Below, piece by piece: positions 26,352 through 32,737 of a stretch of DNA of 64,000 nucleotides. The DNA comes from Pseudacidovorax sp. NFM-22 (GTDB lineage: Bacteria; Pseudomonadota; Gammaproteobacteria; Burkholderiales; Burkholderiaceae_C). The notes under the pieces were generated by a model. It worked only from the letters and a program-made list of their open reading frames with translations, did no database searches and was not told the origin of the DNA. Positions within the stretch are counted from its first letter, which is position 1, and each line of letters opens with the position of its first letter. The stretch spans positions 248,001 through 312,000 of the forward strand of contig NZ_JACBFY010000003.1 of assembly GCF_021401245.1 (NCBI RefSeq), given 5' to 3'. A program made the translations under genes and the position numbers.

Positions 26352-26702
26352 TCAGTAGAACAGCGGCAGGACGTAGGGAAACGCGAGGGCAACCAGAACC
26401 AGGGCGGCCACGATCCAGAAGATCACCTTGTAGGCAGTCCGCACTTGGGGCACGGCGCAAACGTCGCCGGGCTTGCAGGCATGGGCTGGTCGGAAGATGC
26501 TGCGCCAGGCGAAGAACAGCGCGATGAGCGCTGCGCCGATGAAGATCGGCCGATACGGCTCCAGCACGGTCAGGTTGCCGATCCACGCGCCAGAGAAGCC
26601 GAGCGCGACCAGGACAAGGGGGCCGAGGCAGCAGGCCGAGGCGAGGACGGCCGCGACGCCGCCGGTCGCCAGTGCGCCGCAGCCGTTCTTGGGTTCCGAC
26701 AT
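26352..26702 (-). CDS. merT: mercuric transport protein MerT
   Basis: The 116-residue inner-membrane protein has three hydrophobic segments. The first carries the vicinal pair Cys24-Cys25 (SACCLGP) and a cytoplasmic loop carries a second cysteine pair (HACKPGDVCAV). It imports Hg(II) for MerA. The start is the ATG at 26702, which gives the family length; an upstream in-frame ATG at 26756 lies inside the promoter and is rejected. Confidence 0.96.
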   Translation of the reverse strand: MSEPKNGCGALATGGVAAVLASACCLGPLVLVALGFSGAWIGNLTVLEPYRPIFIGAALIALFFAWRSIFRPAHACKPGDVCAVPQVRTAYKVIFWIVAALVLVALAFPYVLPLFY

Positions 26703-26737
26703 AAGGTTCTCCTTCCGGGACTTCGCTTGATGCTGTA

Positions 26738-26768
26738 ACGTTACTTCCGTAGTCAACTACGGAGTCAA
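26738..26768 (-). promoter_or_regulatory. MerR-controlled merTPA promoter and operator
   Basis: On the minus strand TTGACT (26763-26768) and TAACGT (26738-26743) are separated by 19 bp. That overlong spacer is typical of MerR-activated promoters. The dyad CCGTAG / CTACGG (26747-26752 / 26757-26762) lies in the spacer. merR starts divergently at 26774. Confidence 0.9.
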
Positions 26769-26773
26769 GCGCC

Positions 26774-27181
26774 ATGGAGAACGCTCAAGAGAATCTGACC
26801 ATCGGGGCCTTCGCCAAGGCAGCCCGGGTCAACGTGGAGACGATCCGCTTCTATCAGCTCAAGGGCTTGCTACCCCAGCCGGAGCGGCCCTACGGTCGCA
26901 TCCGCCGCTACGGGCAGGCGGACGTGGCGCGGGTGAAGTTCGTGAAGTCAGCCCAGCGCCTGGGATTCAGCCTGGATGAAGTCGGCCAGCTCCTGAAACT
27001 GGAGGACGGCACCCATTGCAGCGAGGCGGCCGAACTGGCTGCTCACCGGCTGGCCGATGTGCGCGCACGCATGGCGGACCTCACGCGGATGGAAGAGGCC
27101 CTGTCGACGCTAGTGAGAGAGTGCAACGCGCACCATGGCAATGTTTCCTGCCCGTTGATCGCAGCTTTGCATTGCTGCTAA
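26774..27181 (+). CDS. merR: mercury-responsive regulator MerR
   Basis: The 135-residue protein has an N-terminal winged HTH ([20 protein letters not shown]), a dimerisation helix and three Hg-binding cysteines (Cys82 in THCSEA, Cys117 in RECNAH, Cys126 in VSCPL). It represses and, with Hg(II), activates the divergent merTPA promoter by untwisting the 19-bp spacer. It ends in HCC, 16 bp before the right terminal repeat. Confidence 0.96.
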   Translation: MENAQENLTIGAFAKAARVNVETIRFYQLKGLLPQPERPYGRIRRYGQADVARVKFVKSAQRLGFSLDEVGQLLKLEDGTHCSEAAELAAHRLADVRARMADLTRMEEALSTLVRECNAHHGNVSCPLIAALHCC

Positions 27182-27197
27182 AGGGCCCACTTCGGCT

Positions 27198-27236
27198 CTT
27201 AGCGTACGATTTTTTTCCGTTTTCTGAGACGACCCC
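27198..27236 (-). repeat. right terminal inverted repeat of the mer transposon
   Basis: The 39-bp end reads, from outside in, GGGGTCGTCTCAGAAAACGG and ends CGTACGCTAAG. It is the inverted partner of 23304-23341 and is followed directly by TGATT. Confidence 0.9.
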
Positions 27237-27298
27237 TGATTGGCGATGGCTTCGGTCAGCACGGGGCGCAGGTCAGCGCCTTTGAATCGCAGTGACAT
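27237..27298 (-). pseudogene. DUF3085-like gene, 5' part, split by the mer transposon
   Basis: This encodes the start MSLRFKGADLRPVLTEAIAN with ATG at 27298 and AGGAG 8 bp before it. It runs into the right end of the transposon. The remainder of the gene is at 23007-23303. A short leader with facing words (CATCC / GGATG) lies upstream as for other genes in this block. Confidence 0.85.
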
Positions 27299-27442
27299 GG
27301 ATGAAATCTCCTGTGTGGAAGAATGAGAAAGGCCTCCATCCGATGGGATGAAGGGCCTGTAGTGCACGCGGCCGGAACGGCTGGAACGCCGTGGCGGATG
27401 CCTCGGGTCAGCCGCAGGACCGCCCGGTTTCGCTGCGGGGCG

Positions 27443-28267
27443 TCATGCCGGGACGGCCTGGCGCTTGCGGGCCGCTTTCGCGTCGAGGATGCTCACGTCG
27501 ATCTGGCGCCAGCGCCCGTCGTCGATGAGCCTCTCCAGCACTTCGCCGAGCATGTCGAAATACACCTCGTCGTGCCGATCGACCAGTTCGACCGATTCAC
27601 CGTTCTGACGGTGCAGTTCCACCACGTAGGTGTCTCCGCCGCGGTCGTAGAGGATCGTCACCCGGCCCTCGAACTTCGCGGTCGAGACCGTGAAGCTGAT
27701 CGCCGGCGGGGTCTCGATGATCTTGGAGGGCGTGGGATCGACCCAGGTGAAGTCGCGGGCACCGGCATCCACCAGCATGTGGGTGATGCGCCGGAAGCGA
27801 TCGGGGGCCGGCATCTCCTCCAACTGCTCGATGAGCTGGCCCAACTCCATGCACTGCGGCGTGGGAATGGGCAGCTTGGCCGGCGCCGAGCCGAGGATGT
27901 GCCTCGTGATGGTGTACGGCGTGCCGTCCGAAGTCTCCTCGGTGATGACCTCCGGCGTGTCCGCGCGCAGTCCGTCGAAGCGACGACGGGCATAGGGTTG
28001 GACATGCACCTTGGCGCCTTCGGCAGGAACCGTGGTCACCAGGCTGGGATCGAGCACCGCGAACTCGGAAGGCTTGAGCTTGACGACGATGGCATCGTCG
28101 GTCGCGGCGACCACCTTGCCGTCGAAGGGTTGGGGGTCGATGGCGAAGCCCAGCGTTGAGGACAGCGGCTGATCATCGAACACGCGGTACTTGAACGACC
28201 GCACGTTGCGGGGCACATGGCCTGCGACCAGCGAAGGCATCATGGATTTGATGAGGGAACGATCCAT
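27443..28267 (-). CDS. conserved ICE protein of unknown function
   Basis: The 274-residue protein begins MDRSLIKSMMPSLVAGHVPR. It has a beta-rich middle (FAIDPQPFDGKVVAATDDAI, VVKLKPSEFAVLDPSLVT) and a C-terminal half with TRHILGSAPAKLPIPTPQCM and VTILYDRGGDTYVVEL. No catalytic motif is recognised. The start is the ATG at 28267 after AAGGAGTTTCCCC. Its leader carries a clear hairpin (28296-28340), with multi-hairpin copy B further upstream. Confidence 0.72.
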   Translation of the reverse strand: MDRSLIKSMMPSLVAGHVPRNVRSFKYRVFDDQPLSSTLGFAIDPQPFDGKVVAATDDAIVVKLKPSEFAVLDPSLVTTVPAEGAKVHVQPYARRRFDGLRADTPEVITEETSDGTPYTITRHILGSAPAKLPIPTPQCMELGQLIEQLEEMPAPDRFRRITHMLVDAGARDFTWVDPTPSKIIETPPAISFTVSTAKFEGRVTILYDRGGDTYVVELHRQNGESVELVDRHDEVYFDMLGEVLERLIDDGRWRQIDVSILDAKAARKRQAVPA

Positions 28268-28295
28268 GGGGAAACTCCTTGAGGAAAAACAAGGG

Positions 28296-28340
28296 ATTCC
28301 CCGCCCGCAAGGGAGAGGTCCCTTGTGGGTGGCGTGGATG
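28296..28340 (-). promoter_or_regulatory. leader hairpin upstream of the 274-residue protein gene
   Basis: Arms CAAGGGA (28308-28314) and TCCCTTG (28319-28325) form a perfect 7-bp stem with a 4-base loop. CACCC on the 5' side and GGGCGGG on the 3' side (RNA sense) can pair around it, as in other copies of this leader element. Confidence 0.6.
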
Positions 28341-28389
28341 GACGCGGTAGGTCCGTAGGAAGAAACGACCAGCACGGTTTCCCGCGCTT

Positions 28390-28457
28390 GCAGCCTCGAA
28401 GGTCTCGACTGCCTGGGCATGTGCCGGCAACGCCGACGAACATGGGGCAAGCATGGC
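28390..28457. ncRNA. multi-hairpin element, copy B (candidate structured RNA)
   Basis: GCAG (28390-28393) pairs with CTGC (28409-28412), and CGGC (28425-28428) with GCCG (28432-28435). The single-stranded words GGGCATG and CATGGGGCAAGCATGGC match copy A closely. The region just before it (GAAAC...GTTTC) forms a further stem in the place where copies A and C also have one. Confidence 0.5.
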
Positions 28458-28525
28458 CCTGGGGCGGTCTGCCTGCCCGCAGGAAACGGCACCGCACCAC
28501 AACCGTTTTCCTGTGCTGCGGGCAA

Positions 28526-28548
28526 GAAAAAGCCCCTCGAAAGGGGCT
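28526..28548 (-). terminator. terminator after the 92-residue protein gene
   Basis: On the minus strand AGCCCC / GGGGCT form a stem around a small loop (28531-28548), followed by TTTTTCTTG. It lies 7 bp after the stop at 28556. Confidence 0.85.
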
Positions 28549-28555
28549 GGAGGAA

Positions 28556-28834
28556 TCAGGCTTGGTACACGAAGTAGTGCTCGCGCTGACGCGGAAAGAA
28601 CACGTGTTTCCACGTGTCGCCGCTTGTGTTGCCACCGTCGAAGACGACCATTTCGTAGTCGTCCACGTCGGTGTCCACCAGGTCGGCGCTGGCGATATGG
28701 CGCATGTGCAGCGTGCCGCTCATGCGCTCGAATACCAGGATCTGGCCGATGGCATCTTCCTGGCTCATGGCGTTGACGCAGGCTCCGAGTTGGTGCTCGA
28801 AGTCGGATGCGGGTGTGATGAGGTCGGGGAACAT
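28556..28834 (-). CDS. small acidic ICE protein, unknown function
   Basis: The 92-residue acidic protein includes SDFEHQLGACVNAMSQED, ILVFERMSGTLHMRHIA and DDYEMVVFDGGNTSGDTWKH. It appears soluble, with a mixed alpha/beta pattern. Function unknown. The start is the ATG at 28834 after AGGAGCGATCCC. A 10-bp GC-rich hairpin (28857-28866 with 28882-28891) precedes it and a good terminator follows. Confidence 0.7.
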   Translation of the reverse strand: MFPDLITPASDFEHQLGACVNAMSQEDAIGQILVFERMSGTLHMRHIASADLVDTDVDDYEMVVFDGGNTSGDTWKHVFFPRQREHYFVYQA

Positions 28835-28931
28835 GGGATCGCTCCTGTGAAAGTGCGCCGGCCCGGCTCTCTGGCGGGAGACCGGGCCGGCATGCGGTGA
28901 GGACAAGGAAGGCCGGGGATGTGTGTGGCAG

Positions 28932-29669
28932 CTATTCGCCGGCCAGCGATAGGCCCGGCAACACGGGTGCGTCGGCATCGAGGATGAGGATGCGCACGTC
29001 GGCCTGGCCGGCCAGTTCAAGGATCTGTGCCAGCTCGTCCGGCATGCCCTTGCTGCGGTGCTCCTGCCGAAGCTGCTCGGCGGCGATCCCCTCGACGTCC
29101 TGCAGGTGCTGGTCCGTCCAGGGCGTGGAGATCAGCTTGACGCCGATCGCCGGGCTGTAGGGAATCCGGAACGCGATGAACAAAAAGGCCTCCGGCGTCG
29201 CGAGGTCAGCCAGGTTGGCCAGGTACTGGCCGGTTTCGCGGCTGATGTGCGCGCTGCTGATTTCCCAGCACCGGCTGTAGTAGCCGGTCTCGAAGCTCAA
29301 CCGCTGCACGACTTCCCGTGCGGCCTCGGCCGAATAGGTGTCGCCAATGTGGACGGGGCGGCCGTCGAAGTCGTCGCCGTGGATCGCGTACACCACGGCA
29401 CCCACCATGCCTTCGCCGCTGCCCCCTTCAGCCGCGTCGCATTCGGCGATCAGTGCGGCGCCGACAGGTTCGGTGCCAGTCCTGACCACCGCGAAGTCGC
29501 TGGTGATGATGCAAGGAGAAGAAACCAGCGCCGCGTCGCAGAGGTGCTGCTGGCTCGGGTGGATGTTTCGCCAAACATGCGGGCTTCCGTCCTCGTAGCT
29601 GATGGACAGCGTGCGGACGATTTTCAGATTCCAGTAGCCGCGTAGAAAGGGATTGGGATTCTGGGACAT
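28932..29669 (-). CDS. conserved ICE protein of unknown function
   Basis: The 245-residue protein has GYWNLKIVRTLSISYEDGS near the N-terminus, then EPVGAALIAECDAAEGG, VVYAIHGDDFDGRPVHIGDT and a C-terminal half with GQYLANLADLATPEAFLFIA. No signal peptide or membrane segment; no known catalytic motif. Ribosome site GGAGAAATCCC lies before the ATG at 29669. Leader hairpin at 29702-29736. Confidence 0.7.
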   Translation of the reverse strand: MSQNPNPFLRGYWNLKIVRTLSISYEDGSPHVWRNIHPSQQHLCDAALVSSPCIITSDFAVVRTGTEPVGAALIAECDAAEGGSGEGMVGAVVYAIHGDDFDGRPVHIGDTYSAEAAREVVQRLSFETGYYSRCWEISSAHISRETGQYLANLADLATPEAFLFIAFRIPYSPAIGVKLISTPWTDQHLQDVEGIAAEQLRQEHRSKGMPDELAQILELAGQADVRILILDADAPVLPGLSLAGE

Positions 29670-29701
29670 GGGATTTCTCCAACAGAATAATGATGGAGCA
29701 A

Positions 29702-29736
29702 ATCCCCGCCACCGGGAATTGACCCCGGTGGGTGGA
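29702..29736 (-). promoter_or_regulatory. leader hairpin upstream of the 245-residue protein gene
   Basis: Arms ACCGGG (29711-29716) and CCCGGT (29724-29729) pair. The 5' flank in the RNA is CCACCC and the 3' flank GGCGGGG, as in sister copies. Confidence 0.6.
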
Positions 29737-29752
29737 AAGAAAGGAAACAGCG

Positions 29753-30439
29753 TCAGGTGACGCTGATCGTTGGCGTTTGGGCCAATCGCTCGGCGACGCG
29801 CCGGCGCAAATTCATGCGGAATGGCTCGTCGCTGACGCCCGCCAGCAGATTGATGGTCTCCAGCGCGATCAGGGCCGAAGCCTCTTCGATGTCGGCGGCC
29901 ACAATGGTCTTGCGCAATTGGTCGCCGAGCTGGAGGGCCTGGGAGGAGGAGCTGATGAAGCGGACCTCGCGGCTCAGGTAGCAGCCGTTGCCGCCGAACT
30001 CGAACAGCCGCGGCTTGCTGCAGTACCAGCAGCCCTCGAACTGGATGGCGGTCAGGTGGTGCCCGTCATCGAACCGGGTGGCGATCAGAAACAATGCGTC
30101 GAGATCGGCGGTGTCCTCGAACGAATGACGGTCGATCAAGTTCCCCAGCTCTTCGTCCTCATCGGCACGGAAGTGCACGGCGAGCAGTTCGAGCAGCGGC
30201 GGGATCGACAGCCCTTCGTCGTCCGGCATCGGAATACCGAGTTGCGTGGCCAGGTCTTCCAGGCCATCGAGCACGTCCGGCCATTGCGGATTGGTGGTCT
30301 CGGCGATCTGGGCGATGTAGGCCTGCCCGTTGCCGGGGTGGCTCTCGTCCAGCGCGAAGGCGCCGAACAGCGCCTGGATGACGGGCGTCACACGGTCGAG
30401 CACGAGAACGCCGGTGGCTTCGTAGTAGTTGTTGGCCAT
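29753..30439 (-). CDS. conserved ICE protein of unknown function
   Basis: The 228-residue protein starts MANNYYEATGVLVLDRVTPV and has a repeated pattern of acidic helices (GQAYIAQIAETTNPQWPDVL, EDLATQLGIPMPDDEGL) and a short aromatic strand region with FEGCWYCSKPRLFEFGGNG. The last 60 residues are helical. The CWYC pair might bind a metal. I recognise no family. The start is the ATG at 30439 with AAGGAG before it, and a leader hairpin (TGCGGA 30476-30481 with TCCGCA 30490-30495) further upstream. Confidence 0.7.
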   Translation of the reverse strand: MANNYYEATGVLVLDRVTPVIQALFGAFALDESHPGNGQAYIAQIAETTNPQWPDVLDGLEDLATQLGIPMPDDEGLSIPPLLELLAVHFRADEDEELGNLIDRHSFEDTADLDALFLIATRFDDGHHLTAIQFEGCWYCSKPRLFEFGGNGCYLSREVRFISSSSQALQLGDQLRKTIVAADIEEASALIALETINLLAGVSDEPFRMNLRRRVAERLAQTPTISVT

Positions 30440-30540
30440 GAAGGCTCCTTTCGATGAATGAACGGAGCCAGCCCTTGCGGACGATGGCATCCGCAGGGGA
30501 AACCGCCTGATGCCGGATGGCGCTGGGCGGGGAGAAAACG

Positions 30541-30576
30541 CGAGGGACATGGCCTCGAACGAGGCGCATGTCCCTC
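30541..30576 (-). terminator. long hairpin, probable terminator after the 130-residue protein gene
   Basis: GAGGGACAT (30542-30550) and ATGTCCCTC (30568-30576) pair perfectly, with inner GCCTCG/GAGGC. On the minus strand GCGTTTTC follows, a weak T tract. It lies 46 bp after the stop at 30622. Confidence 0.6.
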
Positions 30577-30621
30577 ATGGGGTCCCGTGAACGCAGTGAT
30601 GAAGGTGTGCCAGGGACCGGC

Positions 30622-31014
30622 TCACCAACCGCTGTAGTTCAGCAGCAGGTCGGCGATCACCTGGCGACGTTGCAGATCGAGACCATCGAAGTCCGACAGT
30701 CCTTGGAAGTGGCAGCGCTTGAGCATGGCACCGCCCTCGCGCGCGTTGTAGAAGCTGAACATGGCGGACAGGAACATGCGTTCCCCGCTGCTCAGGACGC
30801 CGAGTGCGTCGTTGGCACGCAGCATGTCGGGACGCAGATCCCACTTGCTCTTTGCCTGGTTCAGGCCTTCGCGCGTGCCGTCGCCAAACCATTGCGGGCC
30901 TGCGATCTCGACGCCGCGCTTCCAGACCTCGAAGAAGGCTTGGGGCGCGGCGGCGAAATGCTGCTCTTCCCGCATGATCTGATCGACGACTTCCTGGGGC
31001 AAAAGCTGGTTCAT
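30622..31014 (-). CDS. conserved ICE protein of unknown function
   Basis: The 130-residue, mostly helical protein has LLPQEVVDQIMREEQHFAAA, VWKRGVEIAGPQWFGDGT and LSSGERMFLSAMFSFYNARE. The last two read like short conserved blocks, but I do not recognise the family. It starts 21 bp after the next upstream gene (stop at 31036) and is probably cotranscribed with it. Confidence 0.7.
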   Translation of the reverse strand: MNQLLPQEVVDQIMREEQHFAAAPQAFFEVWKRGVEIAGPQWFGDGTREGLNQAKSKWDLRPDMLRANDALGVLSSGERMFLSAMFSFYNAREGGAMLKRCHFQGLSDFDGLDLQRRQVIADLLLNYSGW

Positions 31015-31035
31015 GACGTGGTTCCTCCAGTTGGA

Positions 31036-31248
31036 TCAGGGTGTGGCGAGCTGGGACCAGCCGCCTCTTTCGAGGGCACGTTGAGCCGCGGCATAGCTGC
31101 GGAAGTACTGGCAGGATTCCCGCGAAACGGGACCTTCTGTATCGCGCGTGCCGATGTAGTGGCCGGCGGCGCTATGCAGGATTTCGAGCGGCAGGAACTT
31201 GCCGCAATGGATCAAGGCCAACTGGCCGAAAGAGGCTTGCTGGGACAT
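31036..31248 (-). CDS. small ICE protein, unknown function
   Basis: The 70-residue protein starts MSQQASFGQLALIHCGKFL and ends YAAAQRALERGGWSQLATP. The start is the ATG at 31248 with AAGGAG before it; a longer frame upstream runs through the leader hairpin and is rejected. Function unknown. It heads a two-gene unit with the 130-residue protein gene. Confidence 0.68.
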   Translation of the reverse strand: MSQQASFGQLALIHCGKFLPLEILHSAAGHYIGTRDTEGPVSRESCQYFRSYAAAQRALERGGWSQLATP

Positions 31249-31321
31249 GGACGGGCTCCTTGGAAAAAGCGGGGCCTCGTCCCTCACGGGATGGCAGCTC
31301 CCGCACGCGGTTGAGAAAAAA

Positions 31322-31467
31322 GCATCGGCGTCACGGGTGACGCGCGTCCGCAGACTCGATGCGATGGCGGACTGGCGGGTAGCGCGGAAAGAATCCGCGG
31401 CAGCCTGGAAACTCTGGCTGCTGGCATGGTGCTGACGAATCAGCGACACATGCGGGCAGCTTCATGC
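31322..31467. ncRNA. multi-hairpin element, copy C (candidate structured RNA)
   Basis: GCATCG (31322-31327) pairs with CGATGC (31357-31362) around GCGTCAC/GTGACGC (31328-31334 / 31337-31343). GCGGA/TCCGC follow near 31384-31398, then GCAGCC (31400-31405) with GGCTGC (31416-31421), then GCTGA (31431-31435) with TCAGC (31440-31444). The stems match those of copy A with compensatory changes. Confidence 0.5.
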
Positions 31468-31524
31468 GCGAGGCGAGCCGCGTCAGCCGGAAATCGGCAT
31501 TTGCAACAGCCCCGATTGGCGAAC

Positions 31525-31560
31525 GCGGAAAAAAGAAAGCCCCGCAATAAGTGCGGGGCT
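31525..31560 (-). terminator. terminator after the 103-residue protein gene
   Basis: On the minus strand AGCCCCGCA / TGCGGGGCT (31538-31546 / 31552-31560) form a 9-bp stem followed by TTTCTTTTTTCC. Confidence 0.9.
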
Positions 31561-31585
31561 GTCAGGAGGATGAGGCGAAACTGGG

Positions 31586-31897
31586 TCAGCGAGGCCTGTC
31601 GCCCAGTACATGCTGCTTCCACAGGGCGAATGCCTCGTCCGGTCCCAGCTCTGCGAGGATGACGATGGGCTGGCCCCGACGGGCACGCAGCGATGCGAAA
31701 TACGCTGGCCGGTCGGCGATGGCGTTGAGCTTGATGCCCTTTAGGAACAGCAACTGGCGGGGGCGAACTTTGGTGGTAACGCAGGCATGATTGCGCTTGT
31801 TTGGGGCAAAAGGGCCAGCGAAGCGGGCGGACACGGCCAGAAAACCGCGACGAACTACTTGTACTTGCCAGGCGAGGCGAACGGGTGACATCAGCAT
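31586..31897 (-). CDS. small ICE protein next to the cadmium cluster, unknown function
   Basis: The 103-residue basic protein ends GQPIVILAELGPDEAFALWK followed by QHVLGDRPR, and a strong terminator follows. The start is uncertain: no ribosome site precedes the ATG at 31897, and a GTG further in (in AVSARF) is possible. The missing signal suggests its original 5' end may have been lost when the cadmium cluster entered. Function unknown. Confidence 0.5.
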   Translation of the reverse strand: MLMSPVRLAWQVQVVRRGFLAVSARFAGPFAPNKRNHACVTTKVRPRQLLFLKGIKLNAIADRPAYFASLRARRGQPIVILAELGPDEAFALWKQHVLGDRPR

Positions 31898-32049
31898 ATC
31901 GCTATGCGGTAAAGAAGACCGTCCTAAAGCTTGCAGGATCCCGGCATAGCTTCATCATCACCTCTCCGTGACGGCTCATTGGAACGAAAAAGGCCAGCAT
32001 CGCCGTGATGGACTTTCATAATTGCCAGGTCAACTGGCTTGCGTGCTGT

Positions 32050-32208
32050 TTATTCACAGCAAGGCATTGCGACGTCGTTGCAGCAATCGCCGCCATCGCA
32101 ACAGGGCGTTGCAGCAAAAGCGGCGGTGGGCGCTAGCATGAGGGCCAAGCCGCGGCCGCTCATGCTGGGGGCCGTTCTCTTCAGATTGGTGTCCTGCACC
32201 GTGTGCAT
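32050..32208 (-). CDS. cysteine-rich exported mini-protein in the cad cluster
   Basis: The 52-residue protein reads as a short N-terminal region, a hydrophobic stretch (LALMLAPTAAFAA) that can serve as a signal or anchor, and a mature tail with six cysteines in pairs: PCCDGG, DCCND and PCCE at the C-terminus. It starts 25 bp after the lspA stop on the same strand, so it belongs to the cadA-lspA operon. Paired cysteines after an export signal suggest periplasmic binding of soft metals such as Cd or Pb. That role is inferred; I know no named family for it. Confidence 0.6.
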   Translation of the reverse strand: MHTVQDTNLKRTAPSMSGRGLALMLAPTAAFAATPCCDGGDCCNDVAMPCCE

Positions 32209-32233
32209 TGCGAATTTCCGGATCGTCCCAATG

Positions 32234-32734
32234 TCACTGGGACTCCTTTGTGGCGGCCGGGTTCTCCACGCTCATGAACGACTGGGCCACCAGCGCGATC
32301 GCCCCGCCCACGATGGCCATGTCAGCGATGTTGAAGGCGGGCCAGTGCCAGCCGTGCAGGTGAAAGTCGATGTAGTCGATAACGTGCCCGCGCGTGGCGC
32401 GGTCGAACGCGTTGCCCAATGCGCCGCCCAGAATGAGGCTGTACGAAAGGCCTTCCGTTTTGCGCAGCGGCCGGGAGAGCAGCCATGCGAGCCATGCCGA
32501 TATTGCGAACGCGATCGCCAGAAAAAACCACCGCTGCCAGCCGCCCGCGCCAGCAAGGAAGCTGAACGCCGCGCCGGGATTGAGAGCGTGAACTAGGTTG
32601 AAGAATGACGCCACCTCGTGCGACCAACCCAAGGGAGTTGTCGCGTCAATGTAGCTCTTAGCTGCCTGATCGCCGGCGAATATAACGATCGCGAGTGAGT
32701 ACCACTGCGTCTTGCGAAGAGATGGTTCATCCAT
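32234..32734 (-). CDS. lspA: signal peptidase II (LspA), resistance-cluster copy
   Basis: The 166-residue membrane protein has four hydrophobic segments and the aspartyl-protease motifs of LspA: GNAFDR and FNIADM carry the two catalytic aspartates, with GDQAAK and NPGAAFSF as further conserved blocks. It cleaves prolipoprotein signal peptides in the inner membrane. An extra lspA beside a Cd/Pb P-type ATPase is usual in pbr/cad clusters. It follows cadA by 3 bp and is certainly cotranscribed. Confidence 0.93.
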   Translation of the reverse strand: MDEPSLRKTQWYSLAIVIFAGDQAAKSYIDATTPLGWSHEVASFFNLVHALNPGAAFSFLAGAGGWQRWFFLAIAFAISAWLAWLLSRPLRKTEGLSYSLILGGALGNAFDRATRGHVIDYIDFHLHGWHWPAFNIADMAIVGGAIALVAQSFMSVENPAATKESQ

Positions 32735-32737
32735 TGT

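Noticed and set aside
26703..26756. Longer MerT start at 26756
   Set aside because: The added residues would be encoded within the mer promoter and operator, and the shorter form has the exact family length.
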